Origin: Mariprofundaceae bacterium
GTDB taxonomy: Bacteria > Pseudomonadota > Zetaproteobacteria > Mariprofundales > Mariprofundaceae
Direction: 5' to 3'
Assembly: GCA_030950835.1 (NCBI GenBank)
Contig: JAUZQU010000174.1
Location: 1-33,171, forward strand
DNA length: 33,171 bases
Shown here: in pieces, positions 13,971 through 22,585 of the stretch
How the letters are laid out: each line of letters begins with the position of its first letter
Numbering within the stretch: position 1 is the first letter of the stretch
Notes under the pieces: model-generated
What the model was told of the DNA's origin: nothing
Databases searched by the model: none
What the model saw: the letters and a program-made list of their open reading frames with translations, nothing else
Program-made: the position numbers and the translations under genes

Positions 13971-16727
13971 ATGGCAGATTTTGACTTATCCAACTTCATT
14001 GCTTCGTTTTTTGATGAGGCAAGAGATCGTTTAAACTCGATCAACCAGCACTTGGTTGATTTCGAATCAGGCACTTTGGATAACAACGGGCTGACTGATT
14101 TGCGCCGTGATGCGCATACCATTAAAGGCTCAGCGCTGATGTTGGGTGTGAATGACGTGGGTGCGATTGCACATCTCTTTGAGGATATGATGGAAGAACT
14201 CATCAAACATCCTGATTGGCAAGTGCCGAAATCGATTCAGTTTTTGTATGACTTGCATGATATGTTGGATGTACGTTTGCAAGACCCTGATGGCGCAGTT
14301 TTGCTGGAAGATACAGAGAAAAAAGCTGAATATAAGATTATTATGGATGAACTGCGTCAGGGTCAGGTTGCGACTGAATCGACGGTTGAACCAGTAGCTG
14401 AACAAGCGAAAGTAGAAACACAAGAGTTTCCTACAGAGGTGTTACAACAAGATGTAACAACGCAGTTTGTAGAGCCAGCTAAGCCACAGCTTGAAGATTA
14501 TAGTCTGTCTTCGTTACCCGATGAAAATCATGAAGGTTTTGTAGGTGATAATTTTACCTTGAGTGACATCCCTTTGTTGAGTTTGGCTGATGATGGGCTT
14601 GAAGAAGTTGAAAGTGAGTTCGCTCTTGTTGATTTAGAAGATGTGCTTGAGGGTAATCAGACTACTGAAGGTATTGGGCATCAAGATATAAGCTTTGCAG
14701 AAAATGCTGCTGACTTGTTTGAAACAACAGTGGATCAAGTGCAAGTAGAGCAAGATCTTGGTTTGCAAATATTTGAAGAAATTGAAACAGTCGAAACAGT
14801 CGAAACAGTCGAAACAGTGCCTCAAGGTGCAGATGAACGTATTCACATCGCTGAAGAACCAAGTGCACCAGCGTTTGCTGATGACTTTGTTACCTCTGAT
14901 TTCCGCCCTATAGTTACAGAAGAGAAGAAAAAAGGCTCAGGGCAACGTCAAAATTCTGGTCGTTTTTTACGGGTAGATGCAGAACGTTTAGAAGAGCTGT
15001 CGCATCATATCATTGAAATGAGTACAGAGCAGAGCCGCTCCTCAAAAGCAGAGAGTGATTTGGGGCAAACGCAGTTGGAATTGAGGGCAATTCGTCGTGA
15101 AATGCGCAAAATGCAACATGTAGTGGAAGCGAATCCAGACGCTAAGTCAACATTGCAGAATATGGAGCATATGCTGGATGTACATATGCGGAAAATCCGT
15201 CGTATGAGCGAGGAAACACGTTATCAATCTGAACGTAGTAGTTTGGTATTGCGCGAGCTTCGTGACCAAGTGCTGGGTTTGATGTTACGTCCCTTAGATA
15301 GTATTTTCTCCACTTTTCCGCGCGCAGTGCGTGATGTCGCGGCGCGTATTGGTAAACGTGTACGTTTGGTGGTGGATGGCAAAACTGTGGAAATGGATCA
15401 AAGCGTAGCTGAATCCTTGGTGGAGCCGCTGGTACATTTATTGAATAATGCAGTTGCACATGGTATCGAAGATAATGCAGAACGGGTGCGCCTTGGCAAA
15501 CCTGAAGAAGGACAGGTGACGATTGTTGCCCACCAAAATGGTAATGAAGTACGCATTGAAGTGATGGATGATGGACGTGGTATTGATACCGAAGTCATTA
15601 AACGTGTAGCCGTTGAACGTGGTGTGACCACTCAAGATGAAGCCGATTTGATGGATTCGGCTGAAATTTTGGAAATGATTTTTCGCCCTGGGTTTTCCAC
15701 TATGGATGAAGTGGGTTCGTTGGCAGGGCGTGGTATTGGTATGAATGTGGTGCAAGATACGTTGCGTCGTTTAACGGGTTCGATTCGTATTCATACTGAG
15801 CTTGGTAAAGGTACGCGTTTTGTGCTTGCAGTACCGGTGAGTGTAGCGGTGCAACAGGCATTGATGTTTACGATTGGCAATCAGCAATATGGCATGTTGA
15901 CCCATATGATTGAGCAAGCGGTACCGTATAACAAACAAAAAATTGAGAAAGGTGTGGGTGGTAAACAGTTCCTTTCTTATGAGTCTCACCAAGTTCCTAT
16001 TGTAGATTTGCGCAGAATGATGCTGAAAAAAGGCTCGGTATTATCTGAGAATCCTTATATTATTGTTTCTGAACATATTGAAGGGTTTGTGGGCATTGTG
16101 GTGGATGATTTGTTGGGAGATGGTGAGATTGTGGTGCGTAACCTTGATCCTTATATCAAACGTTACCAACCACAAGGTTTGATGGGTAATACCATTATTG
16201 ATGATGGTTCTGTGGTGATGTTACTTGAGCCTTACGGCATCAAAGAAATGGGCAGAACATCACCTGATCAAGACATTGAAATCAACATTGAAGAAGAAGA
16301 TAAGTTGGACTTTAGCATATTGCTGGTGGATGACTCGTTGATTGCGCGTGAAATTGAGCGCAGTATCTTTGAAAGCCTTGGTTTTACCGTGGCAACAGCG
16401 ATTGATGGCATGGATGGTTTGGAAAAACTCGATGCAGGTGAATATGACATGATTATCACTGACTTAGAAATGCCACGTTTGGATGGTTTTGGTTTTGTGC
16501 GTCAAATTCGCAACCAACCTGAATATGAAGACATGCCTGTGATGGTAATTTCTACCCGTGAAAGTGCTGAAGACAGAATGCGGGCATTAGAAGCGGGCGC
16601 CGATTCATATATGGTTAAACAACATTTGGATGGAGATAGCATTCTTGCCACGGTGCAAGCTTTGGTGGGTCCGTTGGTTGCTAAGCAACATGGTGTAAAG
16701 CATGATCCCACAAGCGAAGTTCAGTAA
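13971..16727 (+). CDS. cheA: Hybrid chemotaxis histidine kinase CheA with C-terminal receiver
   Basis: Protein of 918 residues. Domains in order: one Hpt domain (about 1-125, phospho-His49 in AHTIKGSALMLG); an acidic linker of about 190 residues (135-325) instead of a recognisable P2 domain; dimerisation helices (about 333-435); the ATPase domain with N-box NNAVAHGIE (492-500), DDGRGID (533-539) and GRGIGMNVV (587-595); a CheW-like domain (about 620-765); and a receiver (about 781-900) with Asp787-Asp788, phospho-acceptor Asp831, Thr862 and Lys883. Only one Hpt is present, unlike the multi-Hpt ChpA of Pseudomonas. Likely targets are its own receiver and the receiver on the upstream ATPase. 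Its 3' end overlaps the PHP-domain gene by 26 bases. Confidence 0.92.
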   Translation: MADFDLSNFIASFFDEARDRLNSINQHLVDFESGTLDNNGLTDLRRDAHTIKGSALMLGVNDVGAIAHLFEDMMEELIKHPDWQVPKSIQFLYDLHDMLDVRLQDPDGAVLLEDTEKKAEYKIIMDELRQGQVATESTVEPVAEQAKVETQEFPTEVLQQDVTTQFVEPAKPQLEDYSLSSLPDENHEGFVGDNFTLSDIPLLSLADDGLEEVESEFALVDLEDVLEGNQTTEGIGHQDISFAENAADLFETTVDQVQVEQDLGLQIFEEIETVETVETVETVPQGADERIHIAEEPSAPAFADDFVTSDFRPIVTEEKKKGSGQRQNSGRFLRVDAERLEELSHHIIEMSTEQSRSSKAESDLGQTQLELRAIRREMRKMQHVVEANPDAKSTLQNMEHMLDVHMRKIRRMSEETRYQSERSSLVLRELRDQVLGLMLRPLDSIFSTFPRAVRDVAARIGKRVRLVVDGKTVEMDQSVAESLVEPLVHLLNNAVAHGIEDNAERVRLGKPEEGQVTIVAHQNGNEVRIEVMDDGRGIDTEVIKRVAVERGVTTQDEADLMDSAEILEMIFRPGFSTMDEVGSLAGRGIGMNVVQDTLRRLTGSIRIHTELGKGTRFVLAVPVSVAVQQALMFTIGNQQYGMLTHMIEQAVPYNKQKIEKGVGGKQFLSYESHQVPIVDLRRMMLKKGSVLSENPYIIVSEHIEGFVGIVVDDLLGDGEIVVRNLDPYIKRYQPQGLMGNTIIDDGSVVMLLEPYGIKEMGRTSPDQDIEINIEEEDKLDFSILLVDDSLIAREIERSIFESLGFTVATAIDGMDGLEKLDAGEYDMIITDLEMPRLDGFGFVRQIRNQPEYEDMPVMVISTRESAEDRMRALEAGADSYMVKQHLDGDSILATVQALVGPLVAKQHGVKHDPTSEVQ
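14784..14819 (+). repeat. Four tandem 9-bp repeats in the cheA linker
   Basis: The unit GAAACAGTC occurs four times head to tail (the last ends in GTG), coding for ETV repeated. It sits inside the acidic linker between the Hpt and dimerisation domains and keeps the frame. The copies are identical at the DNA level, so the array is probably recent and may vary in length between strains. Confidence 0.85.
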
Positions 16728-17571
16728 AACATTGAACCATCAAGGTTTTCAGGTAGTCCCTGATTATCATATGCACACACCACGTTGCAACCATGCAACT
16801 GGCGATATACGCGCTTATGCACAAGCGGCATGTGATGCTGGTTTGTCTGAAATTGGCATGTCTGACCATTCACCCATGCCCCATGGTTTTGACAAAGCAT
16901 GGCGAATGGATGAGTCGGAATTAAGTTCATTTATTGCTGAAGTACAAGCCGCTCAAGTGGAATTCAAAGGTCAATTAAGCATTAAATCCGCCTTAGAAGT
17001 CGATTTTTATCCTGGCGCAGAGCCTTATATCCAACACCTTGCAGCCCAACATAACTGGGATTATTTGATGGGTTCAGTGCATTTCATTGGGGATTGGGGT
17101 TTTGATAACCCTGATGAAGTGGCTAAGTTTGAAAGCTGTGATCTGGAACAAGTGTATTGTGATTATTTTGATGTGTTGGGGCAATCTGCGGCTACAGGTT
17201 TATTTGATGTGATTGGACATCCCGATTTGATAAAAAAATTTGGTTATGTGTTAGAGCAACCTTCATCACGTGTAGAAGCGGCTGAAGATGCGATGTTGGC
17301 GGCAGTGAAAGCGGCAGATGTGGTGCTGGAAATCAGCTCCGCAGGTTTACGCAAACCTGTGGCTGAAATGTATCCGCGCGAAGGTTTGGTGGAGAAAGCG
17401 GCAGCTTTGCATATCCCTTTTACCTATGGTTCAGATGCCCATTCGCCTGCTGAAGTAGGTTTTGCTATGGACGATTGTTTAAGTGTATTGCTGAAATACG
17501 GCATCAAGGAAGTAGCCACATTTAGACAAAGAAAACGCACAATGATGCCACTGAAGGTGATAACAGGATGA
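16702..17571 (+). CDS. PHP-domain phosphatase, histidinol-phosphatase (HisJ/HisK) type
   Basis: Protein of 289 residues of the PHP metal-dependent phosphoesterase family, nearest in pattern to the histidinol phosphatases that make histidinol. Metal-binding motifs are present in order: DYHMHTPRC (His23, His25), GMSDHSP, ALEVDFYPG, MGSVHFIGDW, VIGHPDLIKKF and GSDAHSP. It should be cytoplasmic. The ATG overlaps the last 26 bases of cheA, and its stop overlaps the SDR start by four bases, so it is translationally tied to the chemosensory operon. No other histidine gene is adjacent. HisZ at 28984 shows that the pathway exists in the organism. A different phosphoester substrate is possible. Confidence 0.82.
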   Translation: MIPQAKFSKTLNHQGFQVVPDYHMHTPRCNHATGDIRAYAQAACDAGLSEIGMSDHSPMPHGFDKAWRMDESELSSFIAEVQAAQVEFKGQLSIKSALEVDFYPGAEPYIQHLAAQHNWDYLMGSVHFIGDWGFDNPDEVAKFESCDLEQVYCDYFDVLGQSAATGLFDVIGHPDLIKKFGYVLEQPSSRVEAAEDAMLAAVKAADVVLEISSAGLRKPVAEMYPREGLVEKAAALHIPFTYGSDAHSPAEVGFAMDDCLSVLLKYGIKEVATFRQRKRTMMPLKVITG

Positions 17572-18320
17572 AAACAGTATTGATTACAGGCGCTTCAGGT
17601 GGTTTTGGTTATGAATTTGCCAAACAACTAGAGCAAGATGGTTATGCTTTATTACTGCACGGGCGTGATGCTGTGCGTTTGCAGCTTACGTTAGATGCAT
17701 TGCAATATCCAGAACGCCACAGCATTGTTTTGGCTGATTTATCTTCGCGTAAAGCCACGGAAGATTTGATAGCAAGCTTATCCAATCAAGAAAACTTGTA
17801 TGGTTTGGTGAACAATGCGGGTTTTGGAGTGTGGGGTGCTTTTGCTGATAAAGAAGGGGTGGCGCAAGCTGATGTGATTCGGGTGGATTTGTTGGCGCCT
17901 GTGATGTTAGCCCATGCTTTGCTGCCTAGGTTGAAAAAACAGCATGGTTTTATGATTAATGTGTCTTCTTTAGCCGCAGAAACACCATTGCCATATTTGG
18001 CAACCTATGCGGCAGTCAAAGCAGGTATGACTTTCTGGAGCGAAGCCGTGCGCATGGAAAATGAACAGGATTTACGGGTGGTTACGCTTGCACCTGGCCC
18101 TTCGCCTACGGGTTTTCGCGATGTTTCGGGTGCGCCCAAAGGTAAGGGAAGTCTGTTTAGTACACCTGCTTTGAAAGTGGTGGAAGCAGGTTTGCAAACG
18201 TTGCGTATGGGTGGTGGTTATTGTGTGCCAGGCATTCGCCATAGGCTGTTATGGTTGATTCAATGTTGTACGCCGCGTGTGCTGGCTTTGACAATGATGG
18301 CAAAATATCTCAAAAAGTAG
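17568..18320 (+). CDS. Short-chain dehydrogenase/reductase
   Basis: Protein of 250 residues with a classical SDR fold. The NAD(P)-binding motif TGASGGFG lies at about residues 7-14, NNAGFG at about 83-88, the catalytic Ser in NVSS at about 140 and YxxxK in YAAVK at about 155-159. The residues around the active site (ETPLPYLATYAAVKAG) resemble the YqjQ/DltE-like group of oxidoreductases. The substrate cannot be told. GGTGATAACAGG lies before the ATG and the start overlaps the PHP gene stop. The last 20 residues are hydrophobic and basic and could touch the membrane. Confidence 0.85.
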   Translation: MKTVLITGASGGFGYEFAKQLEQDGYALLLHGRDAVRLQLTLDALQYPERHSIVLADLSSRKATEDLIASLSNQENLYGLVNNAGFGVWGAFADKEGVAQADVIRVDLLAPVMLAHALLPRLKKQHGFMINVSSLAAETPLPYLATYAAVKAGMTFWSEAVRMENEQDLRVVTLAPGPSPTGFRDVSGAPKGKGSLFSTPALKVVEAGLQTLRMGGGYCVPGIRHRLLWLIQCCTPRVLALTMMAKYLKK

Positions 18321-18327
18321 CAGCAAG

Positions 18328-19065
18328 GTGAACATACAACAGGGCGAAGCCTTTGCTTGGCAAATGCGCATGTCCAAACGGGCTAAACGACCAAGGATAA
18401 CACTGGATAAATATGGTGTTGTAGAGCTGGTTTGGCCTGAAAAAATGTCTACACGCACTGCACCCAAGTTGATGTTAGAACATACACCTTGGATATTACA
18501 ACGCCTTGAAGGTCAACCTCCACAACAAGCAGAAGAATTTCCGCCATCGCAACTGGACTTATTAGCCATGAATCAATGTTGGCAAGTGTATGATGCCCAG
18601 CATGATGCACAACATGCTGGGCATGTGCAGTTGCTTGAGCAGGAGCAAGGGACTTTATTGATTTCTGCTGAATGGGCTGATCGCGAAAAGTTACGCTTAT
18701 TGTTATGTGCTTGGCTAAAAGAGCAGGCTAAAGCCGTTTTAATACCTATGTTAGCAGATATTGCCGAAGAAATGGGTGAACACTATGCTTCGGTATCCAT
18801 ACGTTTACAAAAAAGGCGTTGGGGAAGTTGCTCGATTGCCAGACGTATTAACCTCAATGCAGCGCTGCTTTTTTTGCCGCCAGTTTTGGTGCGTCATGTG
18901 TTGATTCATGAGCTTGCTCACTTACAACACCACAACCATTCAGCTAAATTCTGGGCTTGGGTTGCCCAGCATGATAGCTGTTATAAACAACACCGTGCCG
19001 ACTTACATGCGCAAAGCCACCTTGTACCACAGTGGTTAACGCATCCCATCAAGCTGTATAATTAG
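18328..19065 (+). CDS. SprT/YgjP-like zinc metallopeptidase (M48-like, DUF45)
   Basis: Protein of 245 residues. The zinc motif HELAHLQHHNHSAKFW (about residues 192-207) gives HExxH plus a third His. It is preceded by KRRWGSCS and RINLNAALLFLPPVLVRHV, all typical of the YgjP/DUF45 family of gluzincin-like proteins. Function in bacteria is poorly known. The start is GTG at 18328, seven bases after the SDR stop, with a weak Shine-Dalgarno. An ATG at 18364 is the alternative. Its stop codon overlaps the stop of the convergent citrate synthase gene. Last gene of the rightward operon. Confidence 0.82.
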   Translation: MNIQQGEAFAWQMRMSKRAKRPRITLDKYGVVELVWPEKMSTRTAPKLMLEHTPWILQRLEGQPPQQAEEFPPSQLDLLAMNQCWQVYDAQHDAQHAGHVQLLEQEQGTLLISAEWADREKLRLLLCAWLKEQAKAVLIPMLADIAEEMGEHYASVSIRLQKRRWGSCSIARRINLNAALLFLPPVLVRHVLIHELAHLQHHNHSAKFWAWVAQHDSCYKQHRADLHAQSHLVPQWLTHPIKLYN

Positions 19066-20219
19066 CGTTTTTCAATCGCAATATAACTTTGTTGGTGTTG
19101 CCCTGTGTAAATTTGCATAGGGCGATAAATAGGTCCATTTAACTGTTCTTTCCAGTGTGCCAACCAGCCAGATACACGTGCCATAGCAAAGATAGGGGTG
19201 AATAAATCGGTTTCAATACCCAGTTTGCGGTAAACAATGCCAGAATAAAAGTCTACATTCGGGCAAACACCCTTTTTACCTAAGGTTTCCTTAGAGAACT
19301 GCTCAATAAAACTGGCGATTTCGTAAGTAGGGTCTGCACCAAGTTCGGTAGTTAAATCGACATACAATTTCTGCAATAAAGTAGCTCTAGGGTCTTTGGT
19401 TTTATACACCCTATGCCCTAAACCTGCGATTTTTTCTTTATTGGCAAGTTTGTTGGTTAAATATGCTTCTGCATTGTCCAGCGTGCCGATTTCATCCAAC
19501 ATAGTCAGCACATCTTCATTGGCTCCACCATGTAAAGGGCCTGAAAGCGAACCAATGGCTGCGCTGATAGATGAATAGGGGTCCGCTTGAGAAGATGCGA
19601 CCACCAAGGTGGAAAAAGTGCTGGCATTCATGGTATGTTCAGCGTGTACAATCAAAGCGACATCCATAATACGCTCGGCTAAAGCGCTAGGCTCTTCACC
19701 TGTCAACATGTATAAGAAGTTGGCAGCATGGGTCAAATCGTCACGCGGTTGGATAGGGTCGTCCCCTTTGCGCATACGGGCATGGGCGGCAACAATAGTG
19801 GGAAGTTTGGCAATCAAACGCATATAGACTTCGCGGATTGCTGTTTCATCAGGTTGCTGGTTTAAACCTGTATCCATGGGGTAATACATGCCCAATACTG
19901 CCACGCAAGCTTGCAAGGCATCCATAGGGTGTGCCGATTCGGGAAAACACTTCATCATGTCACGAATGCCGAATTTAATGCGACGATGATGACGTAAATC
20001 ATCATCAAATAAGGCAAGTTCTTCTACGCTGGGTAAATGACCGTAAATCAGTATGTATGATGTTTCTTCAAAGGATGACTTCTCGGCTAATTCTTCAAGA
20101 TCAATGCCGCGATATTCTAAGTGCCCAAGCTGTCCATCAATAGATGATACTGCAGATTCTGCAACAGGTATGCCTGATAAACCAGGGGAATAACAACTGA
20201 TATTTTGCTTGCTCATCAT
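19062..20219 (-). CDS. gltA: Citrate synthase
   Basis: Condenses acetyl-CoA with oxaloacetate to citrate at the entry of the TCA cycle. It has 385 residues. The substrate-binding and catalytic residues are visible: VHAEHTMNAST (His195), GPLHGGANE (His230), GLGHRVYKTKDPRA (His269) and CPNVDFYSG (Asp323). The length and the N-terminal GLSGIPVAESAVSSIDG segment fit the short dimeric type, which also includes 2-methylcitrate synthases. No prpB or prpD is nearby, so citrate synthase is preferred. GGAG lies four bases before ATG 20219 and seven before ATG 20216, so the second may be the true start. Confidence 0.88.
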   Translation of the reverse strand: MMSKQNISCYSPGLSGIPVAESAVSSIDGQLGHLEYRGIDLEELAEKSSFEETSYILIYGHLPSVEELALFDDDLRHHRRIKFGIRDMMKCFPESAHPMDALQACVAVLGMYYPMDTGLNQQPDETAIREVYMRLIAKLPTIVAAHARMRKGDDPIQPRDDLTHAANFLYMLTGEEPSALAERIMDVALIVHAEHTMNASTFSTLVVASSQADPYSSISAAIGSLSGPLHGGANEDVLTMLDEIGTLDNAEAYLTNKLANKEKIAGLGHRVYKTKDPRATLLQKLYVDLTTELGADPTYEIASFIEQFSKETLGKKGVCPNVDFYSGIVYRKLGIETDLFTPIFAMARVSGWLAHWKEQLNGPIYRPMQIYTGQHQQSYIAIEKR

Positions 20220-20266
20220 AATGCTCCTAAGCTAAGGCTGGATAGGGAAATGTCGGTTAAACTATG

Positions 20267-20296
20267 CATATAGGTCATAAAATATTAAACTGCCAA
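20267..20296 (-). promoter_or_regulatory. Possible sigma-70 promoter for citrate synthase
   Basis: On the minus strand TTGGCA (20291-20296, inside the last codons of rpoH) and TATATG (20267-20272) are separated by 18 bases. The leader to the citrate synthase start would be about 40 bases. It is a moderate match to consensus, seen by eye only. Confidence 0.35.
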
Positions 20297-21118
20297 GTCC
20301 GAAGCGGCAAAGGCACGCATTTTCTTCATGGCACGCGCTTCAAGTTGGCGTACACGTTCTAAAGAAATTTCAAGGATTTCAGACAAGTCTTTTAAGGTCA
20401 TGGCGGTATCTTGAAGATGGCGACGCTCAATGATGAAACGGTCGCGCTGGCTTAATTGCAATAACGCTTCTTTGAGTTGACTCTGTTGCTGGGCTGCTAA
20501 GCTGCTACGCATCACCAAGTCTTCAGGAGATGCTATGGCAGATGGCAGTGTTTCCACCATACTTTGCCCTTCAATTTCAGCATCCAAAGAGACATCACGT
20601 TGTAAATAAGCTTGAGCAGCCTCTTGGAATGCATTGCCTGAAATACCGTATTGCTCGCCTACAATATCCGCTTCTCGCCCATCTACTGCCGCAATACTTT
20701 CTTGGGCTTTGCGTAAACCAGCGAAGATTTTACGTTGCAATTTGGTGGTGCCAAGCTTGACAATGCTCCATGATTTCAAAATAAACTCATGAATGGAAGC
20801 ACGCACCCACCAAGAGGCGTAAGTCATCAAACGAAAACCACGTTCAGGGTCAAAACGTTTGACCGCATGCATCAAACCTAAAGTGCCTTCTTGGATTAAA
20901 TCGGATTCTTGTAAACCAAAGTGACGATATTCACGCGCAATCGATGCCACAGCATACAAATTAGCACGCACCAATTGTTCAGCAGCATCACGGTCTTGCT
21001 GCTCATGCCAGCGTTTTGCCAAGACCAACTCTTCTTCGCGATTCATACGCTCAACACGTTTGACGTCACGATAAAACAAAGCAAGGCTTGAAGTATCAAC
21101 AGCAGCTAAAGAAGTCAT
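20285..21118 (-). CDS. rpoH: RNA polymerase heat-shock sigma factor RpoH (sigma-32)
   Basis: Group 3-like sigma-70 family protein of 277 residues. Region 2 is clear: LVRANLYAVASIAREYRHFG, DLIQEGTLGLMHAVKRFDP and FRLMTYASWWVRASIHEFIL. The RpoH box QRKIFAGLRK at residues 128-137 corresponds to the QRKLFFNLRK that marks sigma-32. Region 4.2 (DLSEILEISLERVRQLEARAMKKM) is at about 244-267. It directs transcription of chaperone and protease genes. GAGGA lies before the ATG and a good sigma-70 promoter lies upstream. The leader is short (about 30 bases). Confidence 0.93.
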   Translation of the reverse strand: MTSLAAVDTSSLALFYRDVKRVERMNREEELVLAKRWHEQQDRDAAEQLVRANLYAVASIAREYRHFGLQESDLIQEGTLGLMHAVKRFDPERGFRLMTYASWWVRASIHEFILKSWSIVKLGTTKLQRKIFAGLRKAQESIAAVDGREADIVGEQYGISGNAFQEAAQAYLQRDVSLDAEIEGQSMVETLPSAIASPEDLVMRSSLAAQQQSQLKEALLQLSQRDRFIIERRHLQDTAMTLKDLSEILEISLERVRQLEARAMKKMRAFAASDLAV

Positions 21119-21158
21119 GTTTTATCCTCGGTATATCCATGTTTACACATGCATGAAT

Positions 21159-21186
21159 AGCATAGCAAAACAGTAAATTTTGTCAA
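21159..21186 (-). promoter_or_regulatory. Sigma-70-type promoter of rpoH
   Basis: On the minus strand, consensus -35 TTGACA (21181-21186) is followed after 16 bases by TATGCT (21159-21164). Transcription would start near 21152, about 34 bases before the rpoH ATG. This is the best sigma-70 match noticed in the window. Confidence 0.65.
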
Positions 21187-21253
21187 TCACACTTGTATGG
21201 CAGAGGCGCATTGTAGCGGTTTATGATGAAGATGGAATGAATAAGGTGCTGTT

Positions 21254-22555
21254 TTAAGGCGTTGTAGCTGCCAAGCCAAGCCAAGTTTTCTCAATGACCG
21301 TCTTTTGCCGCTGCTGTATCAGCACATCGGGCATGGTGATGGTCGAAATTACTTGTCCTTGCTGCCCAATCAAGCTGAGTTTGGCGGGGTAAGTACCTGC
21401 TTTTAAACGTAAACGGGCGAAGTGGATGTTTTTGGGCAAGGTCAACCAACTTCGTGTATCGGCAGTTTCGGTGAGTATACCCGCTACATTGAGCAAGAAA
21501 CCTGCAAAAGCACCATTGTTTCTTTCTGCCTTCTTTGCAGCTGCTTTTTTTAACATGGTGCGGGCAATCAGGCGGGCAATCATAGCTGGTTTGTGTTGCT
21601 CCAAGGAAGCTCTAGCAATAGCATCAAAATCATTGACCAGCACTGTTTCAACGACGTGCTTACCGATATGAAGTTGCACTTTTTTCACCCTAGAAGCCCG
21701 TGATTGGTAGTAGGGCATGGAGATGCGTAAAGCGATGCCTTCATGGTTGTACACCACTATTTCTTGGGCACGTTTGATGGGGGCAAGGGCATGGTGAAAG
21801 AGTAAAACGACTTCACCAGCTTGTGCATCATTGGTTAGATGAGGCTTTTGCAGTTTAAATTGCTGTTGGTATCCTTGATATTCTTTATCTAAGCCCATTT
21901 TCTTGCTCAAACGCAATAAATCATGCTTTAAAAATGAAGGCACAGCCACAGCAAAGCTTTTTTGGTATTTGATATATGCCTGATAAGCCTTGCGATAAGC
22001 AATCATGGCATCGCTCCACTCACCACCTTGCTCATAAATGAAAGCTGTTAAATAACGTGAAAAGGCATCTTCAGTATAGATATTCGCATCGTCATCATCT
22101 TGCGCTTTTGCCAAGGCTTTTAAGCGCACGTCTACCTGCAAAGCCTCAACCCTGGCTTCATCCCAAAGCCCCAGTTGTATATAATTCAGCGCAGCATAAA
22201 CATGAATCGCGACCTGCTCATAACTTTCGCCTTCATAACTCAAAACCGCATCATTGATAGTCAAAGCACCAACTTGTTCGACCACGCTGATGCCATCAAG
22301 CTCCTCAATGACTGCCTTGGCTGCTTCAAAGCTTTGGTTACTTTGTGGATATAACCCAGCCATGCGTTGCAACATGGCTTTGTCTACCCAATAGAGGAAA
22401 CGATCCGCCTTGGTTTTGGGTTGTTTTTCCATTTCCAGCAATGCTTGTTCAGGTTTGCCTTGCAGCAATAAAGTTTCAACTTGCTGAAAGTTTTGACTAT
22501 AACTCGCGCAACCCGAAAGCACCGCCAGCAGGAGGATAAGTATGATTTTTTTCAA
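21254..22555 (-). CDS. COG3014-like lipoprotein with TPR-like helices
   Basis: Protein of 433 residues. The lipoprotein signal is MKKIILILLLAVLSGCAS, with lipobox LSGC (Cys16). The N-terminal 200 residues are helical with TPR-like spacing (LLLQGKPEQALLEMEKQPK, YAALNYIQLGLWDEARVEA, YEQGGEWSDAMIAYRKAYQ). The C-terminal half is beta-rich and contains a hydrophobic Gly/Ala segment near residues 345-365. From memory this matches the COG3014 family, which is often encoded next to LpoB in gammaproteobacteria, as here. It is probably an outer-membrane lipoprotein facing the periplasm that helps peptidoglycan synthesis, but that role is inferred from context only. The lpoB-like gene lies about 30 bases upstream. 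Confidence 0.75.
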   Translation of the reverse strand: MKKIILILLLAVLSGCASYSQNFQQVETLLLQGKPEQALLEMEKQPKTKADRFLYWVDKAMLQRMAGLYPQSNQSFEAAKAVIEELDGISVVEQVGALTINDAVLSYEGESYEQVAIHVYAALNYIQLGLWDEARVEALQVDVRLKALAKAQDDDDANIYTEDAFSRYLTAFIYEQGGEWSDAMIAYRKAYQAYIKYQKSFAVAVPSFLKHDLLRLSKKMGLDKEYQGYQQQFKLQKPHLTNDAQAGEVVLLFHHALAPIKRAQEIVVYNHEGIALRISMPYYQSRASRVKKVQLHIGKHVVETVLVNDFDAIARASLEQHKPAMIARLIARTMLKKAAAKKAERNNGAFAGFLLNVAGILTETADTRSWLTLPKNIHFARLRLKAGTYPAKLSLIGQQGQVISTITMPDVLIQQRQKTVIEKTWLGLAATTP

Positions 22556-22585
22556 GGTTATAAGCGCTTGCTGTTGTGAAATATT

